Positions 16,156-25,008 of a DNA stretch of 64,000 nucleotides are shown in pieces (the stretch's first letter is position 1; the number at the start of each line of letters is the position of its first letter). Source of the DNA: Streptomyces sp. S465. Lineage in GTDB: Bacteria; Actinomycetota; Actinomycetes; Streptomycetales; Streptomycetaceae. The DNA lies in NCBI RefSeq assembly GCF_026898115.1, contig NZ_CP114036.1:4954001-5018000 (forward strand). Direction: 5' to 3'. A program made the position numbers and the translations under genes. The notes beneath the pieces are model-generated. The model made no database searches. It saw only the letters and a program-made list of their open reading frames with translations, and was not told the origin of the DNA.

Positions 16156-17076
16156 ATGACGACCCCGACCCGTTCCGTATCCGACCCTCAGCACGACCGC
16201 CGGCACGACCCCCAGCCCGGACCCCAGCGCGGGCCCCGGCCGGAACCCCGCCCCCGGCTCCGGCCCCGCCCCCGCTCTCGCCAGGCGCTGTGCGCGGTGG
16301 GCGGTTTCGCGCTCGCCGCCGTGGCGCTCACCGCCTGCTCCTCCGGAGACTCCGACGGCTCCTCCGCGAAGTCCGGCTCCGGCTCCTCCTCGGAGAAGCT
16401 GTCCGGCACCGTGACCGTGTTCGCGGCGGCCTCGCTGAAGGAGAGCTTCACCTCGCTGGGCAAGACCTTCGAGAAGGAGCACCCCGGCACCAAGGTCTCC
16501 TTCAACTTCGGCGGCAGCGACTCCCTCGCGGCCAGCATCACCTCCGGTGCGCCCGCCGACGTCTTCGCCTCCGCCAGCCCGAAGACCATGAAGACCGTCA
16601 CCGACGCCAAGGCCGCCAAGGGCACCCCGGCCACCTTCGTCCGCAACCAGCTCGAGATCGCGACCCTCCCGGGCAACCCGAAGAAGATCGCGACGCTGAA
16701 GGACCTCACCGGCTCCGGGCTGAAGGTCGCGCTGTGCGCCAAGGAGGTGCCCTGCGGGGCGGCGGCGCAGAAGGCGCTGGACGGGGCCGGACTGAAGCTC
16801 ACCCCGGTCTCGTACGAGCAGGACGTCAAGGGCGCCCTGACCAAGGTGGAGCTGAAGGAGGTGGACGCCTCCGTCGTCTACAAGACCGATGTGAACGCGG
16901 CGGGCGGCAAGGTCGAGGGTGTGGAGTTCCCCGAGTCGAAGCAGGCCATCAACGACTATCCGATCGCCCTGCTGAAGAACGCCCCGAACGCCGAGGCGGC
17001 CACCGCCTTCATCGATCTGGTGAAGTCCGCGCAGGGCCAGAAGGTGCTCGGTCAGGCCGGTTTCCTCAAGCCGTGA
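16156..17076 (+). CDS. modA: Molybdate ABC transporter substrate-binding lipoprotein ModA
   Basis: 306 aa. An unusually long Arg/Pro-rich N-region (about 45 residues) precedes a hydrophobic stretch and the lipobox LTAC, followed by a Ser/Gly linker. Mature domain: VTVFAAASLKESFTSLGK and FGGSDSLAASITSGAPADVF, the oxyanion-binding signatures of ModA, and VVYKTDV near the C-terminus. It captures molybdate outside the membrane for ModBC. An internal start may be used, given the long N-terminus. Its stop overlaps the modB GTG. Confidence 0.93.
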   Translation: MTTPTRSVSDPQHDRRHDPQPGPQRGPRPEPRPRLRPRPRSRQALCAVGGFALAAVALTACSSGDSDGSSAKSGSGSSSEKLSGTVTVFAAASLKESFTSLGKTFEKEHPGTKVSFNFGGSDSLAASITSGAPADVFASASPKTMKTVTDAKAAKGTPATFVRNQLEIATLPGNPKKIATLKDLTGSGLKVALCAKEVPCGAAAQKALDGAGLKLTPVSYEQDVKGALTKVELKEVDASVVYKTDVNAAGGKVEGVEFPESKQAINDYPIALLKNAPNAEAATAFIDLVKSAQGQKVLGQAGFLKP

Positions 17077-17936
17077 CCGAGCTGGAATCCGCAGCCGGCC
17101 CCACGGAGGTCCTGGAGGACACGCCGCGACGGCCCCGCACACCCCGCACCCGCCTCCGGGCGGGGGTGCCGCTGCCGCTGCTGCTGCCCGCCCTCGGCGG
17201 CCTGGTCTTCCTGGTGCTTCCGCTGGTGGCGCTGCTGGTCCGCGCGCCCTGGCGGAGCCTGCCCGACCAGCTGACCGGGGTCGCGGTGTGGCAGGCGCTG
17301 CGGCTTTCGCTGATCACCGCGACCGCCGCCACCGCCGTGGCCCTGGTGCTGGGCGTACCGCTGGCGTGGCTGCTGGCCCGCACCCGGTTCCCCGGCCGCC
17401 GGCTGGTGCGCGCCCTGGTGACCCTGCCGCTGGTGCTGCCGCCGGTGGTGGGCGGCGTGGCGCTGCTGCTCGCGCTGGGCCGCAACGGGATCGTCGGCCG
17501 CTGGCTGGACTCCGCGTTCGGGATCACCCTGCCGTTCACCACCGCGGGGGTGGTCGTCGCGGAGGCGTTCGTGGCGATGCCGTTCCTCGTGATCAGCGTC
17601 GAGGGCACGCTACGGGCCGCCGATCCGCGGTACGAGGAGGCCGCCACCACCCTCGGCGCCTCGCGTTTCACCGCGTTCCGGCGCGTCACCCTGCCGATGG
17701 TGGCGCCGGGCGTGGCCGCGGGCGCGGTGCTGGCCTGGGCGCGGGCGCTGGGCGAGTTCGGCGCCACCATCACCTTCGCGGGCAACTTCCCGGGCCGTAC
17801 GCAGACGATGCCGCTGTCGGTCTATCTCGCGCTCCAGAGCGACCCGGCCGCCGCCATCGCGCTCAGCCTCGTGCTGCTCGCCGTCTCCATCGCGGTCCTG
17901 GCCGGGCTGCGCGACCGCTGGATGGCCGCCTCATGA
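17073..17936 (+). CDS. modB: Molybdate ABC transporter permease ModB
   Basis: 287 aa from the GTG overlapping the modA stop. Six predicted membrane helices and the EAA loop EEAATTLGASRFTAFRRVTL, followed by ALGEFGATITFAGN, the ModB-typical segment. A 30-residue polar extension precedes the first helix. It is the membrane channel of ModABC. The stop overlaps the modC ATG. Confidence 0.94.
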   Translation: MTELESAAGPTEVLEDTPRRPRTPRTRLRAGVPLPLLLPALGGLVFLVLPLVALLVRAPWRSLPDQLTGVAVWQALRLSLITATAATAVALVLGVPLAWLLARTRFPGRRLVRALVTLPLVLPPVVGGVALLLALGRNGIVGRWLDSAFGITLPFTTAGVVVAEAFVAMPFLVISVEGTLRAADPRYEEAATTLGASRFTAFRRVTLPMVAPGVAAGAVLAWARALGEFGATITFAGNFPGRTQTMPLSVYLALQSDPAAAIALSLVLLAVSIAVLAGLRDRWMAAS

Positions 17937-19105
17937 CCACGGACACCTCCCCCGAGCCCACCGAGCCCACCGAGCCCACCGAGCCCACCGAGCCCACCGA
18001 GCCCCCCGAGGATGCCGCGCCGCACACCGACGGCCGCGACGGCCGCGACCGCGACGGCCTCGACGCCCGTCTCGTCGTCGACCGCGGCACCTTCCGGCTC
18101 GACCTGCGGCTGTCCGCCGCGCCCGGCGAGGTGCTCGCCCTGCTCGGGCCCAACGGCGCGGGCAAGACCACCGCGCTGCGCGCCCTGGCCGGGCTCACCC
18201 CGCTCACCGCGGGGGCGCTGCGGCTGGACGGCACGGCCCTGGAGGAGCCGGAGCGCCGGCTGCGGGTCCCGCCCGAGGACCGCCCGGTCGGCGTCGTCTT
18301 CCAGGACTATCTGCTCTTCCCGCACCTCTCCGCGCTCGACAACGTGGCCTTCGGCCCGCGCTGCCAGGGGGTCCCGAAGGCGGCGGCCCGCGCCCAGGCG
18401 GCCGACTGGCTGGACCGGATGGGCCTGGCCGACCGGGCGGGCGCCAAACCCCGCGCGTTGTCGGGCGGACAGGCCCAGCGCGTCGCCCTCGCCCGCGCCC
18501 TGGCCACCCGGCCCCGGCTGCTGCTGCTGGACGAACCGCTGGCCGCGCTGGACGCCCGCACCCGCCTCGAGGTGCGTGCCGGGCTCCGCCGCCATCTGGC
18601 CGACTTCCCGGCGGTGGCCGTCCTGGTCACCCACGATCCGCTGGACGCGATGGTGCTCGCCGACCGGCTCGTGGTCGTCGAGGAGGGCCGTATCGTCCAG
18701 GAGGGCGCCCCGGCGGACATCTCCCGCCGCCCCCGCACCGACTACATCGCCAGCCTCGTCGGACTCAACCTCTACCAGGGCCGCGCCGACGGCCACACGG
18801 TACGGCTCGACGGCGGCGCCACCATCACCATCACCGAGGACCTCACCGGCCCGGTCTTCGTCGCCTTCCCGCCCGCCGCGGTCACCCTCCACCCCGACCG
18901 CCCCGACTCCAGCGCGCGCAACCTCTGGCGGCTGGAGGTGGCCGGCATGGAGTCGCACGGTGACCAGATCCGCGTCGACCTCACCGGTGAACTCCCCCTG
19001 CTGGCCGACCTGACCACCGCCGCGGTGGCCGAACTCGCCCTGCACCCGGGCCGCACCGTCTGGGCCACCCTCAAGGCGACCCAGACCCACGCGTATCCGG
19101 CCTGA
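17933..19105 (+). CDS. modC: Molybdate ABC transporter ATPase ModC
   Basis: 390 aa. An N-terminal Thr-Glu-Pro repeat tract (about residues 5-23) is followed by Walker A GPNGAGKTT, signature LSGGQAQRVALARALA, Walker B LLLLDEPLAALDA, and a C-terminal TOBE domain (about 290-385). It powers molybdate uptake. Coupled to modB by ATGA. The TEP tract is encoded by five perfect 9-bp repeats and may vary between strains. Confidence 0.95.
   Translation: MTTDTSPEPTEPTEPTEPTEPTEPPEDAAPHTDGRDGRDRDGLDARLVVDRGTFRLDLRLSAAPGEVLALLGPNGAGKTTALRALAGLTPLTAGALRLDGTALEEPERRLRVPPEDRPVGVVFQDYLLFPHLSALDNVAFGPRCQGVPKAAARAQAADWLDRMGLADRAGAKPRALSGGQAQRVALARALATRPRLLLLDEPLAALDARTRLEVRAGLRRHLADFPAVAVLVTHDPLDAMVLADRLVVVEEGRIVQEGAPADISRRPRTDYIASLVGLNLYQGRADGHTVRLDGGATITITEDLTGPVFVAFPPAAVTLHPDRPDSSARNLWRLEVAGMESHGDQIRVDLTGELPLLADLTTAAVAELALHPGRTVWATLKATQTHAYPA
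17952..18005 (+). repeat. 9-bp tandem repeat in the modC 5' coding region
   Basis: Five perfect copies of CCGAGCCCA plus one variant. In frame, encoding the Thr-Glu-Pro tract; a change in copy number would keep the frame. Confidence 0.9.
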
Positions 19106-19190
19106 GCCCGGACGCCGGCCCATCGGGCACGGGATCGTCGGGCGGACGCGGTCCGCGCTGCACACGACGGCCTTTCGTCCCCTCACGGAG

Positions 19191-19232
19191 CCGCGGGCCC
19201 GGTCGGCGCGGGGGTGCCGACCGGGCCCGCGG
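19191..19232. terminator. Strong bidirectional terminator between modC and the DUF308 gene
   Basis: Perfect 17-bp arms: CCGCGGGCCCGGTCGGC (19191-19207) pairs with 19216-19232 around an 8-nt loop. It serves the convergent modC and the membrane-protein gene ending at 19248. Confidence 0.8.
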
Positions 19233-19247
19233 TGCTCGGGGCCGGGG

Positions 19248-19856
19248 TCATACCTCCTTGCCGGCCCGGTTCAGGCGGAGGGCGGAGACGAGGAAGAAGA
19301 CGCCGCCGAGGAAGGCGTAGCCGGCGAGACTGCCCAGGGAGGCGTCGTCCTTGCCGGCCTGCGCGAAGAATGATGCTCCGGCGAGGGTGGAGATGGCGCC
19401 GCTGGCGATCATCGGCCACTGGCCGCCCAGATGGCGCCGGACGGCGCCGACGACGAGCTGGATGATGCCCGCGGTGATGGCCCAGACGCCCCAGACGCGC
19501 AGGACGGCCGGGATACCGGAGGTGGCGGCGATGACCAGGCCGATGCCGGTGAGTGTGCTGAGCGCGATGTTCGCGTACAGGCCCTGGACCGGGCCGTCGT
19601 TCGCCTGGGCGGACCTGACGTCGACGACCGCGCACGCCACGTCGAACAGGGGGTAGATCACCAGCAGCGTCGCGCTCAGCGGCCCCAGTGTGTCGGCGGT
19701 CGCGAACAGCAGGGCGGCCCACACGGCGGCGAACGCGAAGCGCACGAGGTACAGCTTGCGCAGGGCCGCGGGAACGCTGGTGGGGGTGGTGCCGACGAGG
19801 GTGTCCAAGGGGGTGCCTTTCGGTGGCGGCGTAGTGGTGTGCGACGGCTGAGTCAT
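19248..19856 (-). CDS. DUF308/HdeD-like membrane protein
   Basis: 202 aa from the ATG at 19856 (MTQPSHTTTPPP). Six predicted helices, e.g. LYLVRFAFAAVWAALLFATA, LSATLLVIYPLFDVACAVV and LAGYAFLGGVFFLVSALRL, after a 40-residue polar head. The pattern fits the DUF308 (HdeD-like) group. Function unknown. It diverges from a TetR gene, and the 178-bp gap holds an 11-bp inverted repeat, so it is a likely target of that regulator. Confidence 0.85.
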   Translation of the reverse strand: MTQPSHTTTPPPKGTPLDTLVGTTPTSVPAALRKLYLVRFAFAAVWAALLFATADTLGPLSATLLVIYPLFDVACAVVDVRSAQANDGPVQGLYANIALSTLTGIGLVIAATSGIPAVLRVWGVWAITAGIIQLVVGAVRRHLGGQWPMIASGAISTLAGASFFAQAGKDDASLGSLAGYAFLGGVFFLVSALRLNRAGKEV

Positions 19857-19939
19857 CGGGTGCCTGCGTCCGCTTCTCCGATCAGGCGGGTGACCGTGCG
19901 ACGGAGGGCCATGAGGCGCCATGAGGCACCGCCAATCGT

Positions 19940-20012
19940 GAGGGAGAACGATCTGTCTCATCGGATCCAACGGGATCGGTGCGGCCGCTGTCAAGACCGA
20001 ACGTTCTCCCTC
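19940..20012. promoter_or_regulatory. Inverted half-sites between the DUF308 and TetR genes
   Basis: GAGGGAGAACG (19940-19950) and CGTTCTCCCTC (20002-20012) are perfect 11-bp inverted copies, 51 bp apart. The second is about 20 bp before the TetR start and may overlap its -35 region; GATAGT at 20021-20026 is a possible -10. They look like a split operator. Confidence 0.45.
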
Positions 20013-20034
20013 GACGGCTTGATAGTGTGAGCAC

Positions 20035-20631
20035 ATGAGCCCCAGCCCAGGAAGCCGCAGCACATCCGAAGCGCGATCGCGGCTGCTCAGTACGGCGATC
20101 AGGATTTTCTACGCGGAGGGCATCCACTCCGTCGGCATCGACCGGATCATCGCGGAGGCGCGGGTGCCCCGGGCCACGCTGTACCGGCACTTCTCGGGCA
20201 AGGAAGAACTCGTCCTCGCGTACCTCGACCAGGCCGACCAGGGCATCCGGGCGCAGGTCGAGGCCGCCCAGGCGGGCGAGGGGTCGGCGGCCGACAAGGT
20301 CCGGGCCGTCAGCCGGTCCATCGCCGAAGGCATCCGGTCACCCGGCTTCCGCGGCTGCGCCTTCCTCAACGCGGTGGCCGAATACCCCGACCCCGCCCAC
20401 CCGATCCACCAAGCCGTCCTGGCCCACCGGCAATGGTTCCTGGACGCCATCACGGACCTGCTGGCGCAAACCGACGACGCGCCCGCCGACACGGCCGGCC
20501 GGCACCTCGTCATGCTCCGGGACGGCGCCATGGCGGCCGGCTGCCTCTTCGACCCGGAACTGGTCACCGAGACCTTCCTGCACGGCGTCGAGGGCATCCT
20601 GCGGGCGCGCGCCGCCTCATGGAGGCCGTAG
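20035..20631 (+). CDS. TetR/AcrR-family regulator of the divergent membrane-protein gene
   Basis: 198 aa. HTH: HSVGIDRIIAEARVPRATLY followed by RHFSGKEELVLAYL. The C-terminal domain has GFRGCAFLNAVAEYPDP, typical of the TetR_C_16/YcdC-like group that often controls small electrophile- or drug-response membrane genes. Likely represses itself and the DUF308 gene. Confidence 0.9.
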   Translation: MSPSPGSRSTSEARSRLLSTAIRIFYAEGIHSVGIDRIIAEARVPRATLYRHFSGKEELVLAYLDQADQGIRAQVEAAQAGEGSAADKVRAVSRSIAEGIRSPGFRGCAFLNAVAEYPDPAHPIHQAVLAHRQWFLDAITDLLAQTDDAPADTAGRHLVMLRDGAMAAGCLFDPELVTETFLHGVEGILRARAASWRP

Positions 20632-20724
20632 CCAGGAGCCGGATCGGGTTCCCTCGACGCGGCCGCTCCCGGTGTGACGCCCCAGCCCCTTCCCGGTGGA
20701 CGGACCCGGACCGCCGCGGCGGGC

Positions 20725-21318
20725 TCAGGCGTGGTGTGCCGGAGTGGCGGCGGACCCGGCGTCCCACAACTCGGTGACCAGGGACCTCGCGTAGTCCTCG
20801 TCCGTCCCCGGGATCGAGAACACCACCCGGAAGTAGAGGGGGGCGACCACGCGGTCCAGCACCCGCTCCAGTGAGGGCGTCCGCTCGCCCCGCCGGGCCG
20901 CGGCCTCCAAGGGGGCCTGGAAGCGGGCGCTGACCCGCTCCAGGCACTCGCGCAGCCCGGCCCGGCGGGCGTCCACGTCCGGCGCCACTTCGGCGCGGAA
21001 GAACGCCACGCCTCCGGGCCGGGACAGATCGGTGAGCGTCCACACCGCCACCTGCTCGAGATCCTTCCGCAGATCGCCGAGCAGCTCCGGCGTCTCCTCG
21101 TCCTGACGCCGGGCGGCCACGTCCGCCAGGAGGGCGGAGGTGGTCCCCCAACGGCGGTAGACCGAACTGGGGTTGACGCCGGCGCGGCGCGCCACCGCGG
21201 GGATGGTCACCTTGTCGGCGCCGACTTCGTGCACCAGCTCGACCGTCGCCCGGTGCACGGCGGCGCGTACGCGGGCGCTCCGGCCGCCGGGGCGGCTGTC
21301 TTTGCTTTTGTCGGTCAT
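20725..21318 (-). CDS. TetR/AcrR-family regulator of the divergent SnoaL-like gene
   Basis: 197 aa. HTH VTIPAVARRAGVNPSSVYRR with the following WGTTSALLADV. The C-terminal part (PLYFRVVFSIPG) resembles that of the regulator at 8293. The 97-bp divergent gap to the SnoaL-like gene contains two identical-architecture operators, so autorepression and control of the neighbour are likely. Confidence 0.9.
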   Translation of the reverse strand: MTDKSKDSRPGGRSARVRAAVHRATVELVHEVGADKVTIPAVARRAGVNPSSVYRRWGTTSALLADVAARRQDEETPELLGDLRKDLEQVAVWTLTDLSRPGGVAFFRAEVAPDVDARRAGLRECLERVSARFQAPLEAAARRGERTPSLERVLDRVVAPLYFRVVFSIPGTDEDYARSLVTELWDAGSAATPAHHA

Positions 21319-21328
21319 CCTCCCATCT

Positions 21329-21350
21329 TAAAGCAATGAGTTGCGCTTTA
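21329..21350. promoter_or_regulatory. TetR operator copy 1
   Basis: TAAAGC-N10-GCTTTA, 11 bp before the TetR start on its side of the divergent gap. Same arms and spacing as the copy at 21373-21394. Confidence 0.65.
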
Positions 21351-21372
21351 GTGTGTGGTCTGTCTAGGCTGC

Positions 21373-21394
21373 TAAAGCAGAGATCGACGCTTTA
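21373..21394. promoter_or_regulatory. TetR operator copy 2
   Basis: TAAAGC-N10-GCTTTA, centred 44 bp (about four helical turns) from copy 1 and 22 bp before the SnoaL-like ATG, where it would block transcription. Confidence 0.65.
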
Positions 21395-21415
21395 AGCACT
21401 TCCCATGGAGGACCC

Positions 21416-21802
21416 ATGTCCCAGTACGAGGCCGCCCACCAGCTCGGCGAGCAGTTCCACGCCTTCCTCGCCGCCGGTGACTGGGACGGCATCCGGACCC
21501 TGCTCACCGACGACGCCACCTGGACGCTCCCCGGTGACAACACCATCTCCGGTACGGCGGAGGGCGCCGACGCGGTCGTGGCGCGGGCGAAGAAGATCGC
21601 CTCCTACGGTCTGAACTTCGAGCTGCTGCACATCCTGGTCAGCCGCGAGAACATGGCCCTGTCCCTGCACAACACCGCCCGCCGGGGCGAGGTCCGGCTG
21701 GACGAGTACCTGTCCACCGTCTGCCGCCTGCGCGACGGCAGGATCGCGAGCATCGAGACCTACCTGTCCGACGTCCCCGGCATGAACGCGTTCTTCGTCT
21801 GA
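21416..21802 (+). CDS. SnoaL-like/NTF2-fold protein
   Basis: 128 aa, a single NTF2-like cone fold: HAFLAAGDWDGIRTLLTDDA at the start, SRENMALSLHNTA in the middle and VCRLRDGRIASIETYLSD near the end. Such proteins are often isomerases/cyclases or small-ligand binders; the polyketide-cyclase role of SnoaL cannot be assumed. GGAGG lies 4 nt before the ATG. Regulated by the divergent TetR through the twin operators. Confidence 0.9.
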   Translation: MSQYEAAHQLGEQFHAFLAAGDWDGIRTLLTDDATWTLPGDNTISGTAEGADAVVARAKKIASYGLNFELLHILVSRENMALSLHNTARRGEVRLDEYLSTVCRLRDGRIASIETYLSDVPGMNAFFV

Positions 21803-21853
21803 GCCTGTTCCGCACGCTCTGGCCCGGCGCCACGTTCGGTGACGGGCCGCCGG

Positions 21854-21910
21854 GGTGTCCTGGGTGCCCTTGAGTGTCCTGGGTGTCCTGGGGTGCCCTG
21901 GGTGTCCTGG
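21854..21910. repeat. CCTGG-type short tandem repeat, array 1
   Basis: About six imperfect copies of a 9-bp unit GTGTCCTGG/GTGCCCTGG in the gap between the convergent SnoaL-like and DinB genes. Related arrays occur at 23582, 31680 and 43812. Confidence 0.75.
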
Positions 21911-21920
21911 CGCCGGTCCG

Positions 21921-22460
21921 TCATTCCCCGGCGCGCAGCGGGGACGCGGCGCGCAGCAGCCGCAGCTGGCCGATCTCCGAGACGTTCTTCATGAGTTCCG
22001 CGTTCACCCACGCCACCGTGTGAGCGACGGTCCGCTCGGGGTCGCGCTCCCACGGGAATGTCGCGGCGCGGTCGAGATCGGCGTCGGTGAGGTGATCCAG
22101 CCCGCTCAGCCAGTCGTCCCGAAGGCCACGCAGCCAAACGATCGCCGCGTCTCCCGGCCCAGGCCATGCCATGTCCGCCCGCTCACGGGGCGTGCGGCCA
22201 CATACGTGATCAGTGGTTACGCCCAGCCACCATCCCAGGTGCCAACTCACCCAGCCGATCGTGGGAACGGGCACCGGATCCGGCTCCGTATCCGCCCAGT
22301 CCGGGACCCAGCCGCCCCGGGCGTCCCGGCGAACGGTCCAGCACTCGGCGGCCGGCTCCCACAGGAAGTCCTCAGGCGCCAGACGCTCCAGGTGGTACTC
22401 GAACAACGACCAGGTCAAGCCGAACTGCCAGCGCAGCAGATCGCATCGGGGAGAATCCAC
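21921..22460 (-). CDS. DinB-family protein
   Basis: 179 aa from the GTG at 22460; the frame stays open upstream but loses family character. DinB four-helix features: LLRWQFGLTWSLFEYHLERL at the start, TIGWVSWHLGWWLGV with the metal-type His in the middle, and ERTVAHTVAWVNAELMKNVS at the end. DinB/YfiT proteins bind a divalent metal through three His; several actinobacterial members are bacillithiol/mycothiol-dependent transferases. The reaction is unknown. Confidence 0.85.
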   Translation of the reverse strand: MDSPRCDLLRWQFGLTWSLFEYHLERLAPEDFLWEPAAECWTVRRDARGGWVPDWADTEPDPVPVPTIGWVSWHLGWWLGVTTDHVCGRTPRERADMAWPGPGDAAIVWLRGLRDDWLSGLDHLTDADLDRAATFPWERDPERTVAHTVAWVNAELMKNVSEIGQLRLLRAASPLRAGE

Positions 22461-22575
22461 CGGGCGACCCTGGCACGGAGGGTGAAGCCTCCGCAAAGCA
22501 ATATCCCAGCCCCGACACACCGCCCGTCCCGCGCGCCGTCTGCTGCGCTGTTCCGCCTCGGCCGCCGCCTGGCTG

Positions 22576-23277
22576 CTACGCGGAGGCGTCCTTGGAGCCG
22601 CTGCCCTCGGTGTCGGTATCGGTGTCGGCGTCGGTGTCAGCCTTGGTGTCGCTGGGGGCGTCCCCCTCAGCCTTGCCCTTGGCCTCGGCCTTGCCCTCGG
22701 CCTTGTCCCCGGGCCTGTCCTCGGCCTCGTCCTCGCTGGAGTCCTCGAAATACTCATCGAGCACCGCGTCGAGCTCCGCCGTCCATTCCTTGAGGAGCTT
22801 CCGGGCCGGTGCCTCGACATCGGCCGTGTACCAACGCCGGTTGGTCGTATAGACCGTGATCCCGAACCGCTTCCCGAACCGCGGGGTGTCGACCTCCACC
22901 GCGCCGATCTCGTCCCACTCGAACTCGGCCTTCTCGCCGTCGAGTTCGAACGCGACGCCACGGCGTCCGGCCCGGATCGCACCGCGCCGGTCGGACACCT
23001 CGAAGGCGACCCCGCCGTCCTCCTCCTCACCGTCGTCGTCCGCTTCCCCGTCGGACGACGCGAGAGCGGACGTGACGTCGGCCTCGGTGCCGGAGGGCGC
23101 CTCGGCGCCGGACTCCTCCTCGGCGTCGACGCCCTCTTCCCGGTCGGCCTCCTCCTCGGCGGCGACTTCGTCCTGCGGCCGCTCGGCTGCCTTGTCCGGG
23201 GCGTCCTCCTCCACATCGGCAGGGCGCGGGGGCGTCAGGCCGGGGACAAACCCCGGGTCCGTCCCGGCTGTGTGCAT
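22576..23277 (-). CDS. Acidic protein with a PH-like middle domain (function unknown)
   Basis: 233 aa from the ATG at 23277; GTGs at 23310 and 23424 are possible and none has a clear ribosome site. The first ~95 residues are Glu/Asp-rich and disordered. Residues about 105-190 form a compact domain (RRGVAFELDGEKAEFEWDEI, then FGITVYTTNRRWYTADVEAP) like PH-type signalling folds. The tail is a low-complexity Lys/Ala/Glu/Asp stretch ending in a Thr-Asp repeat. Not recognised beyond this. Confidence 0.7.
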   Translation of the reverse strand: MHTAGTDPGFVPGLTPPRPADVEEDAPDKAAERPQDEVAAEEEADREEGVDAEEESGAEAPSGTEADVTSALASSDGEADDDGEEEDGGVAFEVSDRRGAIRAGRRGVAFELDGEKAEFEWDEIGAVEVDTPRFGKRFGITVYTTNRRWYTADVEAPARKLLKEWTAELDAVLDEYFEDSSEDEAEDRPGDKAEGKAEAKGKAEGDAPSDTKADTDADTDTDTEGSGSKDASA

Positions 23278-23581
23278 GGGCGGGATGATCGGTCCAGTGC
23301 TCTGCTCCACGGCCGGAAGTATTGCCGATAAACCTGTGCCGACGACAGGCAACCCCGCCCCCCAATCCAGCCGCCCGGCAAAGCCGCAGGTGACGCGCGA
23401 GGGATCGCCGGTGATCCCCACCACCCCGCCCCTTTTACCGTCCCTTTACCATGGATGTGGGGACACTGCTTCCCCGGACACCCGGAAAGCCGAGCGATGA
23501 AGGAGCACCAGACCCGCAATGGGTGAACCTCCCAGTACCACCCGTGCCAGACCCCGCGCGCCTCTCACCAGGGCGCTCCTG

Positions 23582-23644
23582 CCCAGGGCAACCAGGAACA
23601 CCAGGAACACCTGGGAAACCAGGAACACCAGGGCAACCAGGGAG
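23582..23644. repeat. CCAGG-type short tandem repeat, array 2
   Basis: Seven imperfect copies of a 9-bp unit ACCAGGAAC/ACCAGGGCA, ending 15 bp before the GTG of the CNNM-type gene, so it lies in that gene's leader or promoter. Confidence 0.8.
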
Positions 23645-23658
23645 ACGGGGATGGCACG

Positions 23659-25008
23659 GTGACCGAGATCCTGCTGCTTCTGCTCGCCCTGGCCCTCACG
23701 CTCGCGTGTGCGGTGTTCGTGGCCGCCGAGTTCTCCCTCACCACCGTCGAACGCGGTGACCTGGAGCGGGCCGCCGAGGCCGGTGAGCGCGGGGCCGACA
23801 GCGCGCTCGCGGCGGTGCGCCGGCTGACGGTCCAGCTCTCCGGGGCCCAACTGGGCATCACCGTCTCCTCGTTGGTGATCGGCATGCTCGCCGAACCCTC
23901 GCTGGCCGCCCTGCTCGAACACCCGCTCACGGCGACCGGCCTGCCCGCGGGCGCGGCGTCGACGTCCGCGGTGGTGCTGGGCGTGGCCGTCTCCACGGTG
24001 GTGCTGATGGTCGCCGGGGAGCTGGTGCCCAAGAACTGGGCGATCTCCCGTCCCGTGCACGTGGCCAAGGCGGTCGCCGCCCCGCAGCGCGCCTTCACCG
24101 CCGCCTTCGCCCCGCTGATCCACCACCTCAACAACACCGCGAACCGCCTGGTCCGCCGTCTCGGCCTGGAGCCCGCCGAGGAGCTGGCCTCCGCCCGTAC
24201 CCCGGACGAACTGGTCGCGCTGGCCCGCCACTCGGCCGCCGAGGGCGCGCTGGCACAGGACTCGGCCGAGTTGTTCGTCCGTACGCTCCACCTGAGCGAG
24301 CTGACCGCGGAGAACGTGATGACCCCGCGCGTGGACGTCCAGGCGCTGGAGGCCCACGCCACCGCCGCCGACGCGGCCAACCTCACCCTGGCCACCGGCC
24401 GGTCCCGCTTCCCCGTCTACCGCGACACCCTGGACGAGGTGGTCGGCACCGTGCACATCCGCGACGTCCTCGCCCTGACCGCCGCCCACCGCGCCACCAC
24501 CCCGGTCACCGACCTGGCCACGCCCCCGCTCCTGGTCCCCGACAGCCTCCCGGTGGACCGGCTGCTGGACCGGCTGCGCGGTGCGCACACCATGGCCGTC
24601 GTCATCGACGAGTACGGGGGCACCGCCGGTGTCGCCACCCTGGAGGATGTCGTGGAGGAGGTCGTCGGCGACGTCCGCGACGAACACGACCCCGACGAGA
24701 CCCCCGGCCTGGTGCCCCTCGGCCCCGGCACCTGGGAGGCGGACGGCGGCGTACGGCTGGACGAGCTGACCGGCATCGGCCTGACCGCTCCCGAGGGCCC
24801 GTACGAAACCGTCGCGGGCCTCCTGGCCACCGCCCTGGAACGCATCCCGGCGGCCGGGGACGCCATCGAGGCCGACGGCTGGCAGCTCACGGTCCTGAAG
24901 GTGGACCACCACCGCGCCGACCGCGTACGGATCACGGCTCCGGCGGCGGCTCCCTCAACCGGCACCCAGACCCCTGCCGAGAACGACGCCACCCAGGACG
25001 CCCGATGA
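23659..25008 (+). CDS. CNNM/CorC-type (hemolysin C family) membrane protein
   Basis: 449 aa from a GTG. Four-helix DUF21 (CNNM) domain about 1-190 with VAAEFSLTTVERGDLERAA and GELVPKNWAISRP; a CBS pair about 205-330 (MTPRVDVQALEAHA, VVIDEYGGTAGVATLEDVVE); and a CorC_HlyC domain about 350-430. Family members are linked to Mg2+/Co2+ transport or sodium-magnesium exchange. The gene overlaps the next by ATGA, giving a two-paralog operon. Confidence 0.92.
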   Translation: MTEILLLLLALALTLACAVFVAAEFSLTTVERGDLERAAEAGERGADSALAAVRRLTVQLSGAQLGITVSSLVIGMLAEPSLAALLEHPLTATGLPAGAASTSAVVLGVAVSTVVLMVAGELVPKNWAISRPVHVAKAVAAPQRAFTAAFAPLIHHLNNTANRLVRRLGLEPAEELASARTPDELVALARHSAAEGALAQDSAELFVRTLHLSELTAENVMTPRVDVQALEAHATAADAANLTLATGRSRFPVYRDTLDEVVGTVHIRDVLALTAAHRATTPVTDLATPPLLVPDSLPVDRLLDRLRGAHTMAVVIDEYGGTAGVATLEDVVEEVVGDVRDEHDPDETPGLVPLGPGTWEADGGVRLDELTGIGLTAPEGPYETVAGLLATALERIPAAGDAIEADGWQLTVLKVDHHRADRVRITAPAAAPSTGTQTPAENDATQDAR

